A DNA stretch of 64,000 nt from Thozetella sp. PMI_491. Its lineage: Eukaryota > Ascomycota > Sordariomycetes > Chaetosphaeriales > Chaetosphaeriaceae. Positions within the stretch are counted from its first letter, which is position 1; each line of letters starts with the position of its first letter. Of this stretch, positions 21,798 through 33,120 are shown piece by piece. The notes below the pieces were generated by a model. The model was not told where the DNA came from. It saw only the letters and a list, made by a program, of their open reading frames with translations, and ran no database searches. The stretch lies in contig MU270120.1 in the NCBI GenBank assembly GCA_021432635.1, positions 62,001 to 126,000 on the forward strand, in the 5' to 3' direction. The position numbers and the translations under genes are program-made.

Positions 21798-24700
21798 ATG
21801 CCGTCTGGGGCGCGAAAGACAGGCTCGTCGCATTTGCGCCAGCTCAGCCGGGTCAGCCTGGAGCGGCCCTTGGAGCCGCAGCCCCGGTCTCCCGATACAG
21901 TGTCCAGCACGTCCACGCTCAGGGGCGATAGGCCTCCGTCTTCCAAGGCGTACAGGATCGAGCGGGACCGGCGCTACACCGTCACGGTCAACGAGTCCTT
22001 TGACCGCGATGGCGTCCTCCTTAACCTTGACCTCATCGCTGGGGACGTCAAGCCGGGGAGCCTCATGGCGATCGATGTCGTGAGGGCCGAAACTGACAAG
22101 CCAACTGCGAATTCGCAGAAACAGCAACACCACGACCGGAGCAAGGACGCCAACTCGTCCGGCCCGGTTGGCGCCAAGCCCGGCGACGCCGAGAGGCGCT
22201 ACATCTTCATGGTCAAGGACATGCCCAAAGACCTGAAGGCGCGGTATCCGTCGGTTGAGGTATATGTGCCCAAGAGCATCGCCGATGCTTTTGGGATGAA
22301 AAGGGGCTCCCAAGTGCTCCTCACTCCGGTATGGTTTCCCAACAGGCGCTTCTTGCCGGTGTGTGCGAACCTGCTGACTCGAAGTTAGATTGACGCACAA
22401 CACCCCGCCATTGAGGCATCCCATGTCGAGCTCGCGTTCAAGGAGCAGTACTTGTCGAGAGCTGACATGTGGCGAATGACAGTCGCGGAGCTGTCCGATC
22501 GTACTGTCTACAAGGGCCAGATGCTGCTCTTCCTGGGCGCTGTGAAAGCCCAGGTTACCGCCGTCTTTGTCGATGGACGCAAGGTGCAGTCGGCTTTCTT
22601 CGGCCGCAACACAAAGCCCATTTTCCGAAGCGAGTCGGCTCGCTATGTTCTCTTCATCCAGATGTCGCGAGAGATGTGGGATTTCGACTCAGATGGGTCT
22701 GGTGAGATTCTCTTCAACAAGGTAGTGCATGGTTTCCTCCCCACCCTGTTCAAGAAATGGAGCGCCCTCAACGTCAGACACATTGTCACTATTGTGCTGT
22801 TCTCGCGCGTCGAGTACGACACGGGCATCTCGACAGAGTTCGCGAGTGCGGCCCCCAACGACTACTATACCGGAGTGCAGACGTCGGGAGACCGTCGGCC
22901 GTACAAAGACTTCTACCGAGTTGTCGTGACAGAGATGTCGAGCTATGAGTGGACCAAGATTCTCTATCAGCTGAAGCGGGAGCTCAACTTTTTTCGACGA
23001 GATATCAGCCTGCACCATTTGCAGACCAGGGGCTTGTCGCAGCCTCTTGACGGCAACCCCGAGAAGGAGGTCCCGCTGAGCAGAGTCAAAGCCGAGCCAT
23101 CCAGGGCGATGTATGGAAACTTCCTCGAGGCCATAAACATGGCCACGGCGCTCTTTTCTCGAGACTATATCGACAGAGACCTGACCAGAACTGGCATCTC
23201 CGTGGTCGTGATCTCGCCAAGCCCTGGCGTCTTTGAGGTGGATTATGATTCTCTGAGGCGAACAACTGAAGCTCTGGTTGGAAATGGGATCGGTATTGAT
23301 CTCATCTGCGTCCCGAAGGTACCTCTGCACTCAGTGCCGCTTTTTCGATATCGCAATCCACAGTATCTTCCTCGCTCGCATAACAAAGGAAAGCTCGTTC
23401 TCAGCCTTGCCAGCACCCCAAAGCAGGCGAGCACAGCTTTTGGGAGCTACAACAGTATCTCGAGCTCCTTCTCTCCCAGCAAAGGCCTTGACGGCATTGC
23501 GGTACGGGGAGATTCGGGAAGCTCGACCCACAGCCGTGACGAGTGGTGCTTTGCCCTACCAACATGGCTGCATGTCTCATATTGGACTGGAACCTCGGAG
23601 GAAACGCTGTCATACCAGGGGATAGCCTTGAACGTTGCGGAGACATCCCAACAACAATCCAGCGAGGAATTTATGATCCGATGCCGCATGTACGACCTTC
23701 AGATGCGAAGTGTGATGGAGACGAACGAGATCGAGACCGTTCCTCTTCACACCGACCCATACTTCCCCCGAAGAGCGCTGCAGCCAGATCCATACGCGCG
23801 GCCACAGCTGGATCAGAACGGCAACATTGCCATCCGGAATCTTAAGGTGCCGGACCTTCTGTTCGATCATGTATTTGGCTTCCAGAAGTTCGCCACAGAT
23901 AGAAACCCGAAACCGGGCGAAAAATCGCTCTGGAAGCTGCTTCAAGAGTATGACGAATCTAGAGCGCGCCTACCCTCCTCACGGAGGACCACTTTGTACC
24001 CTAGACACCACCGCGATCTGGAGGAGCCGTCTAGACGGAATATCCTGGAGGATACTGGCCTCCTAGGAACCTCATACACCGAAAGGAGGCCGTCGACAAT
24101 CGGGTCTCACATGCTCCCCGTTGGGTCCATGACTTCACAGCGATCGATCCCCGATAAGATGGAGCCTTCCTCTAGCGTGAGCTCCAAGGTCTCTTCGCCG
24201 ACGAAACCCCCTAAGTTCATGCGGCACATCAGCCTAAGCACCCGCGGCTTCGGTATCGCCGCCTCCAAAGCAGCTATTGCCGAGGTGAGCATCGAGACCG
24301 CCAATGCTTCGAGGAACATGACGCCTTCTCGAAACGTCTCGGATCCCTCTACCATGACTCCCAAGAGGAAGCCCTCTTCGTCGACGCTCTCGCCCATGCC
24401 AATCTCTGCTAGCTCCCTCGCGTCCCCAAATGGGCGGGTAGATCCCTCATATTCTCACGAGTCTCGACTGGCAGAAACACCAAGCCGCCCGATTGTGATC
24501 AGGGGCGGCCTGGTCGTGCCGGAGCCGACCAGCCAGTTTACTGCCGGCTCGATTCTGGCATCGACTCTTCGACCCGACATCGGGTTCGAGCGAGATATAC
24601 GATACTCGAACGCAATTAGAGCTGACGATGCGAAGAAGGTTTACAACTCCAAGCTTCTCGCTGGCGTCCTCCCGGAGCTTCCACTGACCCTGTCCCCGAC

Positions 24701-27656
24701 CTCTGCTCTATCCCCATGGCTTACTGTGGTGAACCCTTCGAATCCCGACACCAACAAGATTGACACAACGAGCTTGTACAGCCGGTGGCAGCACGTCTTC
24801 CCAAATCCCTCCGAAATGCGTCTCATGAAATGGAAGACGTTTTGCTGTCCCGCAGCTGTCCCCCTGACCACCGAGTACTTCCCAACCAAGGCGCAGCTGG
24901 ACTCTGAGTACCAGCGCCAGCCATACAATGTATCTCGGGATGTTGACGACGAGCTTACGGAGGAACCCAAGTCTCGGGATGAGCTCATGAGAGAAATGAT
25001 CAGTTTGCGCTTCTCACAGGGGTTCCAAGCTGTGGTCGGGCCCGCAGTCGCCAGGGCCTTTGGCCAGAGACAGCTGAAAATAGCTGACATCTTCTCCCGT
25101 GACCATATGGCGGACGACGGTACAAGCATTTTCATGTCTCTCGGGAACACGATTCATCAGCTATCGTGCGTCAACGGAAACGAAGTAGAAGTCAACATCT
25201 TCGTACGGAAACCCCCTGAAACCCAGTTCGAGGACGGGAACCATATATACAAGCCCGCGATCAGGACGCTCCTGGACTCAGACTACCGTACCCATAGGCT
25301 CGAGGATGAATCGTCACGAGTTGACAGAAATTGGAACTACGTCGACTCGTTCGTCGCGGGGCATCACGATGAGCTGACGGAAAATCTCCGTTTCTGGCGC
25401 GCTAGGTATGTCTTGATACCATTGAGCCCACGTCACCCGTCGCTTCCCCGGACACAGGCTGGAGATAGTGAGGAAGAGGTCCGCATCGAGGGCATCCGGA
25501 AGCTGGCACAGCTGTGGCTCAAGCATCGCTACATTCCTCCCGGCGAGCGGCAGCGATATCAGGGTTCGGAGGCCCGTAAAAAGAAGGACCCCAATCCCTT
25601 GGACATCGTCTACAAGACCGAGGATCCCTCAGTCGTCATAGCTGCCGAGCTAGAGACACTGCCTCTTCTGGAGAGCCTCGAGGGCCCATATCGCAAAGGT
25701 CAGCTCGTGACAAGTAGAGACCGGTTCCAGAAGAAGAACTTCTCTCATGCTGCCCTCGCCGAAGCCATGCAGCAGCCAGTTGAAAACGGAGGTATCCGCA
25801 TGCAAAATAGGAGATGGCATCTCCGTCTTCACTATAACTGCTTCATCGGATCAGACATGACTAGCTGGCTCCTCGACAACTTCGAAGACCTAGAAGATCG
25901 AGAGGAGGCCGAGGCTCTCGGCAAACGCCTGATGGTCTCGGACGATGACAGGTCTAAGGACAAGGAGAAAGACCCGGCCAAGGAAGGCAAGAGAGACGGC
26001 ATCGGCCTCTTCGTGCATGTGGAAAGGCGGCATCCGTTTCGAGATGGACAGTACTTCTATCAGTTTAGTAGCGAGTACGCCAAACCCCATCCACCCAGCT
26101 GGTTCAACACGAGGCGGAAAGACATGTCTGTGCCCTCGACGCCGTTGACCGAAACGATGCCGCGGGAGGTGCCACGAGCCGGTCTCTCCCGCCCCACGTC
26201 CTTTCACGAAGAAAATTCGCCCAACTCGGGCGCGACTACGCCGACGGTGCCAACCGTGAACGCGAAGAAACCGAAAGTAGTACTGAGCAAGGTGATGAAA
26301 TACGACGTCGACCATAGGAAGCGGTCGTACCGCCCGGAAGTCGTCGATTTGCACTACGATCGGCTCCACAACCCAGACAACTGCTATCACATACGGGTTG
26401 ACTGGATGAACGTCACGGCCAAGCTAGTCGAAGACGCGGTGGAGAGTTGGGCGCGAGAAGCCTTGGCCTACGGCCTTCGGCTTGTCGAGCTCCCCATCGC
26501 TGAGGCGTGCACCATCTCGGATATGAATCCCTTCCGGCGCCCATATCTACTCAAGCTGAAGGTGCCGCCTCCGGCACAGCAGCCGGCGACCTACTACGAC
26601 CCAAACTCATTCGGCCCGCAAGCTGCGCCTGGAAAGTTCTTCTACCAGAGGGCCATTCTCCGGAAGTTTGACTTTGTACTCGACACCGAGGCCGCATCTA
26701 ACTTCCCCTCCGACGTCGAGGTGTCGTACTCGTGGGGCAAGCCGAACTTCCGGTATACTCAATATATCCACCGCACCGGCGTGCTCATCGCTGAGATCAC
26801 CGATGATGGTGGCTTCTTGTTTCTTGCCAATCTAGTCTATTCTAACAGGGCGGCCGCGGCGCGTGAGAAGGAGATCCAGAAAGAGACACGCTCCAGTGAG
26901 CAGGCGACCAAGGACCGGGATCGGGTTGGAGCATCCAGCCGCATGGCAGCGCCCGCCGCGGCTGGCTCGTACACACCATATGGCATCGCGGAGCCCACTC
27001 CCATCTCGTCACCAACCATCAGGCCGACCCTTTTTTCGTCTCCCGTAGTCCGACCGGTCCTCGCCGGACGAACTCAGGCCCCATTGGCGATAAGTGAGTT
27101 TGGGGCCGCGTCTCCTGCACAGCCGAACCCCATCGCGGGCGGGCTTACGCCGGGCCCAGCAACCCCCGGACCACTCACCCCCGGGTTCATGACACCGGGA
27201 ATGCCAACGCCTGGCCTGCCGCCTATCTCCAGCGTGCATGCCTCAGCGTATACGCGGCATAGCTACGACCTTGTCCGCGACGATGTCGTGGCTTTTTGCC
27301 AAGATGCAAACGCGCTCGAGGCTTTCTACAAAGAGCTGCTAGAGCGTGGAGTCCAACGGCCTCCGAACCCGACGCCGCTGTTCATGGCACAGACCCAGCT
27401 ACCTGCAGCCGTGCCGGAACAAAGCATCCCCACATTGGGCCTCCCGCCGGGCGTCCTTGCCGCTGCGGCGAGCGATACAAGCGGGAGTCCCAGGGTGGGT
27501 AGCCCAGCCATGATGATGTCAGCGTCCCAGCTGCTCAGAAGGGGAAGTGTCCAGGATGTGCTCCTCGGCGCGCGGGTAGGAACCGGAGGAAGTGGTAGTA
27601 GCGGGCCGGACACGGACAGGGACAGGGACAGAGATACGGGAGGAGGGCTAACTTGA
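21798..27656 (+). CDS. IML1: IML1 (DEPDC5 orthologue), GATOR1/SEACIT subunit, 1932 aa
   Basis: By family, Iml1 with Npr2-Npr3 forms the GAP complex for Gtr1/RagA at the vacuole, switching TORC1 off on nitrogen or amino-acid shortage and promoting autophagy. Two exons, 21798-22328 and 22389-27656; the 60-nt intron (gtatgg...gttag) joins LLTP to [17 protein letters not shown] in frame. The N-terminal Iml1 core includes [33 protein letters not shown] and the [21 protein letters not shown] block. A Ser/Pro-rich linker lies at about residues 700-900. [20 protein letters not shown] is near 1060. A DEP domain at about 1310-1395 contains [20 protein letters not shown]. The DEPDC5-type C-terminal domain follows ([60 protein letters not shown]). 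Near 1755-1785 is a short run of Thr-Pro-Gly repeats. The start is the first ATG of the frame. Convergent with the BAR-protein gene. Confidence 0.96.
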
Positions 27657-28477
27657 GTAATGTATCTACCGTATGCTCGATACGAGCATATGTTTAATAC
27701 GGGCGACAAGCTTATCTAGGGAATATTGGATTCAAGGGATAGGCTTGGATGTACAGTTATTGTAATTGATAATGCACAAATACGCCGTTAGATCCTCCCT
27801 GGTGTCGAAACCGGGAATGTAGCTAGCTGTAAGGTGGCAGGCATCATATAGGAGGGTATTGATCGTTGTTCACTGAGCCAGAAAATATGAAATCCGAGCC
27901 AGGCCAGAGTAGACGAGCAACAGAAAACAGGTGTGTCTGTCCACATGGGAATATTGTTGCGATAACATGAGGCCAGAGCGAGTAAAAGAAAGTATCCCTT
28001 CACACCTGCCCCACTTCGCAGGCAAGTTGTGCGGTCAACCACAGCTAGATTGCTTCTAAAACTCGACAGCAGATTCCGTAGGGTAGACGGTGTTGTTATG
28101 GAACAGCAGAAAAGACCAGACCCCTCATCAAAGAGACCGACAAACAACCCACACAGCGCAACCCACGTCAGCCACTCCCGACGGAAATACTTCATAGAAA
28201 AAAAGGGACCTCGCTACCTGCTTCCCCTCCTCGATTTCGAGATGCGCAGCTTATGTCCGAAAGCCTCAACTCAGATCGTGCGAGCTAGGCGAGCATGCTC
28301 CTCCCTGCCCGTCTACACGCACTCGCCATCCCTGGCAGCACACTTCCTCCCTGTCTGGTGCATGCCAATCTCAGCGGGCGGGCCGAGTTGGCCATCCCTA
28401 GGCCGCGGTCTCGCGGCTCTTTCGGTAGCTAGCCTGCAGCGGCCCCCAAAAGTCAGTAACCAAGGTTCCTGCCGAAA
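27657..28477. other. Convergent 3' intergenic region, about 0.8 kb
   Basis: Lies between the 3' ends of IML1 and the BAR-protein gene and should hold both 3' UTRs and polyadenylation sites. No coding signal. AT-richer just after the IML1 stop codon. Confidence 0.65.
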
Positions 28478-29771
28478 CTACAGCGAGTAAGCGGAAGCGC
28501 GGCTTGCCTCTTGCTCCACCTGCAGGCCATCGATGATGGGTGCCAGCTCGCTCAGGATCTCCTGTGCCTTTTTGTGATACTCGACTTGGGCAGCGATAAG
28601 CTCAGCCAGGTTGCGGAGGGGCTCTGGTGTGTCAAGGACCTGTGGGCTGAGGTTAGCTATCTGGTCGCCTTCTGTCACATCGCTTCCGTAGTTTGAAGAC
28701 CAAGGCGCTGCTTACATTCTTCATGACGCCCACGGCCTCCTCAGTCTGGGTGACGAACTCGTCCTCGGCCTTCTCAATCTCCTCCTGGGCCTCGGGGCTG
28801 AGCTCGGCCTCCTCGTGGGTCTCGGCACGCGGCGAGGTGGCGATCTTCCAGGTGTTGCCCTTGACGCGGGTCTTGACGGCATCGAGCGTCAGGCGCGACT
28901 TCTCGACATTCTTGCGGGCCCGGGTCGCGAACATGAGGTTGGTGTTGAGCGTGGTGTTCCAACCGGCGAGGAAGCGGCTCTGGATCTGAGCGTCTTGGGC
29001 CAGGCGGGACTCACCCACGCGCTCCATGGCCAGCGCGTACTTCTCGAGCGCGGTGGCGAGCGGATCCTCGCCGGCTCCAGTGTGCTGCTGGTGCAATGTC
29101 TGGCTGCTCGCCAGGGAGGCGCGGGCAATGGCGTGCGCGAAGGTCTTGGGCTGCGGCTTGGCGGTGGGGGGCGCCGTCAGGGCGGCCTGGGCCTCGGCGG
29201 GCGAGGTGGCCGACGAGAGGAGCGTCACCTTCTCGCTAACGGTACGGCCGAGGTCCTGGAACGTCTCCTTGATGTTGGGGGGGTAATCGTAGGCCTCCGA
29301 CGAGTACTGGGAGCTAGAGAGCAGATGGGCCGGGTCAGGATTCGCTGGTCAAGCGTCACGCGAGCAGCTGGAGGGGGGAGAGGGCTCTAGAGCTAGCAGA
29401 TGAACGTACGTCACAGCAAGCATCTTCTGGTGCACGGCCTTCAGGGCGTCGACCCGCTTCTCGAGATCGATGTAGTCGGGGGGGAGCTGGGTCTAAATCA
29501 ACGCAGGCGCCGTCAGCTATCGTGTGGGGGGAGGAGGGATTGGCTCTGAGATAGCAAGCTTTGAGGGGGCCGCACGAACCTTGTCATCGGCCTGGCCCAG
29601 CTGCTCCTTGGTGTACTGGAAGGTGCGCGAGGCGAAGGGGGTGATCTGGCCACCAAAGGTGCTGCGTGCGGAAAGGGCTGTTAGTCTCTCGCAAAGCTCA
29701 GGGAGTCAGCGCACATCAATCGCCGGGCTCACGTACGTCAGGCTCTTCTGCAGGCCCTTGAAGGTATCCAT
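28478..29771 (-). CDS. BAR-domain protein, Gvp36 type, 319 aa
   Basis: By family, Gvp36-like BAR proteins bind curved Golgi or endosomal membranes and support vesicle traffic and endocytosis. Five exons: 29737-29771, 29580-29661, 29410-29492, 28716-29313, 28478-28639. The spliced frame is continuous (960 nt), and the exon 1 donor is gtacgt. The protein begins MDTFKGLQKSLTTFGGQITP, followed by FQYTKEQLGQADD, then PPDYIDLEKRVDALKAVHQK, the amphipathic start of a BAR fold. Exon 4 encodes the long helical core (YALAMERVGESRLAQDAQI, FLAGWNTTLNTNLMFATRAR, LTLDAVKTRVKGNTWK, an acidic EEIEKAEDEFVTQTEEAVGV). The last exon gives the final helix LRNLAELIAAQVEYHKKAQE. Length is close to yeast Gvp36. No membrane-spanning segment. 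The 35-nt first exon carries the ATG. Confidence 0.92.
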
Positions 29772-30093
29772 GGTCGCGGTGTCTTCGAGGTGCGATTACG
29801 ATGGCGAGAGGGAGAAGGATGTTCGATGCAGTCGGTATGGCGATGGCAGCCGAGAGTTGAACACCACAGAGAGCGGTTCGTTGGATGCAGGTAGCTTTTC
29901 GCTTGTGAGAAACGTTGTTGGGGAGATGGCACCTATCAGCGAGTGTTTAGCGTCGTCACAAGCGAAAACTGGAGACGTCAGCACCAAGCCAAGGTGCCAA
30001 GCCTCTCAGGGGCCACTTCCTTTGCAGGGAGCAAAAATTGTTAGTGCATACCACCTTCGGATGAGATGAAGTCACCCCTCCTCCTCTTTCCTC

Positions 30094-30120
30094 CCTGGCT
30101 GCCTGGCTGCCTGGCGGCCT
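30094..30120. repeat. Short tandem repeat, 8-bp unit CCTGGCTG, about three copies
   Basis: Three adjacent copies, the third with one change (CCTGGCGG). Located in the leader/promoter side of the BAR-protein gene. Confidence 0.8.
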
Positions 30121-30542
30121 AGCTGACATCTGGCTACTGTCTGTACCCTGCCTTACTACGAAGTAGGTAAAGTAAATTTCTGGGAAGTTCCCTGATGTCT
30201 GGCCGCAAGCAATGCTGACCTGCCGGATGAATCAAGCAAATCACGTCCTCCCCTAATTAGTCCAGAAGCTCAGGGGCTTCGAATGAACAGATAACTGGAA
30301 CTCCTAATAATTTATAGTGCTCTCGCCACAGCAAACAAGCCTCTAGCAGAAAGTTACGCGAGCGAAACGTAGGGTATCATGTCATATCTCCTTCAGTTCC
30401 GCCAGCCGCTCTTACGGAAACAAGTCATAAAGAGTTTTTTTTTTTTTTGCCTGACGCGACCTCAGTACCAAATCATGCCATCTAGATCTGACTTGCAAGG
30501 CAAGAATATACCAAGAGTAGTATTCGGTACACAGTACAGATG

Positions 30543-30563
30543 TATATATATATATATATATAT
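30543..30563. repeat. (TA)10 microsatellite
   Basis: Ten TA units plus one T, about 180 bp beyond the ARG2 stop codon. AT-rich 3' flanks of this kind often contain polyadenylation signals; otherwise a simple microsatellite. Confidence 0.9.
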
Positions 30564-30743
30564 GCAAAACTGTCTTCCCGATGTGAATCCCCAGATATCG
30601 TTCTCGCAATAGTAGAAATCCATCCCAGGCGCCATAAGCAGACCCTCAGATCCGCGCACATATATAGGCACTTAGCTAGCTAGCTAAATATATACGAATA
30701 AAGGTGGGCCCTCGCATCTCTCCTTTTTGGCCTATTCACCTCC

Positions 30744-32922
30744 TCAGTCCGCGACCTTGCTCATGTCTGCCCAAGACGGCACGACATTTCGGCACACATC
30801 CTCGTAGTCCTTCATTTTTTGTTCATCCAACGACGCATCGGGTGTCGTCCAGAACATGACCCAGTTGCTGTCGTCCAGCCTCCTGGTCCCCCTCGATCTC
30901 TCAAAGTACCACTTGTTGACCGGGTTGTCCTTCCTACTCCTCCAGCACACACCATAGGGGAAGCAATCCCGCACCATGGCGTTGAACACAATGTCAGCCA
31001 CGCCGCCGGCTCCCTGGCTCTTCTTCAAGACAGCAAACTTGTCCAGGTATGGCACTAACCGGCCAGTCCTGTAGGCCATCTCTTTATCAAGCCCGAACGG
31101 CCGCTCCCACGTCAGAATGGCGCCTCCCTCGTACTCGCCGGCGATGATGATCCCGGCCAGGCTGTCGTCCACCCGCCGCAGGTAGTGCTCCACATCCAAC
31201 TCCCGGTTGAAGGAATCGTTAATCAGGTGGACAAGCCGACCCAAGTCGACGCAGGTGTCCGTAAGTCGGAGGCGCGGCTCCCCTGGTTTCGGTGGTGACC
31301 AGGACTGGACTCGGGTGTCGGGGAATATGGTAACCGGAAGGCCCCGCTTGGCCAGCGTTGTCGTCGGCATTTGGAGGGGGCTCAGTTGCTGCTCACTCGA
31401 CGAGGGTTTTATTCTTCCGATGGGGAGAGATGAAGAGTAGATAGGCCGGTCTGTGAGGAGGTTGTGGATCAAGGGATTCTGCGTCCTCCGCGTACCCACC
31501 GGGCCAGTCAATGTTGGAAAGCCGCCATCTCCCGCATCGTGCCTTAGATTCGCTGCCTCGGCAGGGCTTGTGATCACTGCGGAGGAAGTCGGAGGAAGAA
31601 TGCTCAGCGTGTCTTTCGTCAGATGCAGATTGGCGAGGTGGTTTAGCCTTGCGCCCTCCAAGTCGTCTGTTCCAAACTGCGGCGGTGTCTCCGGGTTGTC
31701 ATGGCGCTGCAGTGCAAGTCTCTCCCGTATGGTCTCAAACTGGTCTTCTAGGTTGACGAAAACCTGCGCCCCATGACCGGTGCTTTTCGCGGGTATACCC
31801 CCAAGGGGATCGATGACAATGATCCTATCAACCAATGCTTTACGCGATGGCCGCGACTCGTAGGACGAGTTTGCATGGTCGTTGGTAGTAGGTCGGAATT
31901 GAAGGCCGGATAGGAATCGCGTGAGTGCGAGCACCACCTTATTAGGGTCCGCTTTTTCCATCATTGTCGTCTCTTCGGAATATGCCACTGCTGGAACCAC
32001 CACAAGGTGGCCAGATTGCAACGGCGTAGTAAGTGCCTCTTCGAACCCAACTATCAGGTCGGCAGTCGCGATGGGGGAGTGGCTCTGACTGCTCTTTGAT
32101 GTCCTACACAAGGCCGAATCAACCACCTTCGCGGGGGGCGTCCCGAACTTCCGGATCATGGCGGCGACGCGGTCAGCCTGGGCCATGGCAGTTTTCCGCC
32201 AATTCGAGGCGCTAGTGGCGGAACACTCTGAGTCGCAATCAACGACGATGACGCTGAGGAAGCCGAGACCACTTAGTTGGGTTAAAGTCTTGACTACGCC
32301 GCTCAGGATGGAATCGTCCCAGAGCTGGGGCTGCCGAAACTTGATGACAGCGACATGGGGCGCATCGTCGGAGGCCACCGGGGCCGGTTTCAATTTTCCT
32401 TGGACAAACTGGGGCATGTCCTCGACAGCAAGGATAGTGGCTGGGAGAGCACCGGGGCCCTCGCTCTTCGGAGGGCTCTGAGATGCAGCAGGTCCGAAGG
32501 TCTGAAGGTACGCTTTGGCATCGCGCTTCGTGGCCGATGACTCGAGAACGGAGATCAGGAAATCCTAAAGCAAATTATGAGTGGAATGCCATGGAGCCGC
32601 GTCCAATACAAAGACCACGCACTCTGTCCTTGTCTCTCTTCTGCTTTTTGGCGTCGGCTGCCGAGGTGAAGAGGCACCGCGGGCCCGCTCTCCCGGAAGC
32701 CGCGCCCTTCACGCCATGCTTGCCGGCGGGGACCAATGGGCGTGGGGAGACTGGTGATGAGACCGTAGATTTAGATTTCGACCGGGAGCAAGTCCCAGTC
32801 CGGGAGACCTGCTTGAGAGGTTAGGACTGAGTGGCTAGGTTTCACGCCGAGGCGGCGGTGTGTGTGTTTAGTACCTGGGCGGCCGAGCTTGCCTTCTTCA
32901 AGGCGGCGGTGCGGGATATCAT
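30744..32922 (-). CDS. ARG2: Mitochondrial N-acetylglutamate synthase (amino-acid N-acetyltransferase), 684 aa
   Basis: Transfers an acetyl group from acetyl-CoA to glutamate, the first step of ornithine/arginine synthesis in the mitochondrion. Three exons: 32875-32922, 32623-32808, 30744-32564. The N-terminus (MISRTAALKKASSAAQ) is basic and Ser/Ala-rich, as expected for a mitochondrial presequence. Exon 3 opens with DFLISVLESSATKRDAKAYL, typical of the fungal family. A degenerate amino-acid-kinase fold follows (VAVIKFRQPQLWDDSILSGV, FLSVIVVDCDSE, DRIIVIDPLGGIPA). The C-terminal acetyltransferase domain has AGIIIAGEYEGGAILTWERP, LVPYLDKFAVLKKSQGAGGV and NPVNKWYFERSRG. Length matches fungal ARG2/arg-14. 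The exon 2 acceptor is a tandem aagcag, so the protein may vary by one Gln. Two TGACTCA motifs lie just upstream. Divergent from the 3-hydroxyisobutyrate-dehydrogenase-like gene. Confidence 0.96.
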
Positions 32923-32928
32923 GATCCT

Positions 32929-32935
32929 TGACTCA
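32929..32935. promoter_or_regulatory. TGACTCA motif (Gcn4/CPC1-type) in the ARG2 leader
   Basis: Perfect 7-bp core of the Gcn4/CPC1 bZIP binding site, 6 bp upstream of the ARG2 ATG. The position suggests it lies in the 5' UTR or that transcription starts very close to the ATG, so its use is less certain than the distal copy. Confidence 0.5.
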
Positions 32936-33113
32936 TCTTGTCGCTAGCACAAAACGAAGTGCGAGGCAAGGAGACCCAAAGGCGGAGCAGCTCAATTGCC
33001 CAGGGGTTGTTTGTTTTGGGCTTGGAAAAGAAGGAACCTGAAATGCCCAGGATCCCAAGGTATGAGCAGTCAAGCCCGATGCCGGCAGATTTTGACATGC
33101 CTCCTGATGTCAG

Positions 33114-33120
33114 TGACTCA
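33114..33120. promoter_or_regulatory. TGACTCA motif (Gcn4/CPC1-type), about 190 bp upstream of ARG2
   Basis: Second perfect TGACTCA, at a usual promoter distance from ARG2. With the copy at 32929 it supports control of ARG2 by the general amino-acid (cross-pathway) regulator, known for arginine genes in yeast and Neurospora. Binding here is inferred from the motif. Confidence 0.6.

Larger units (their letters stand above)
29772..30743. other. Intergenic region, about 1.0 kb, with simple repeats
   Basis: Lies between the 5' end of the BAR-protein gene and the 3' end of ARG2, both on the minus strand. Contains a three-copy 8-bp repeat (30094-30120), a T-run near 30435, a TA microsatellite (30543-30563) and a TAGC run near 30675. 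No gene seen. Confidence 0.7.

Noticed and set aside
22689-23330. Minus-strand frame of about 213 codons opposite IML1
   Set aside because: Antisense shadow of a well-supported gene.
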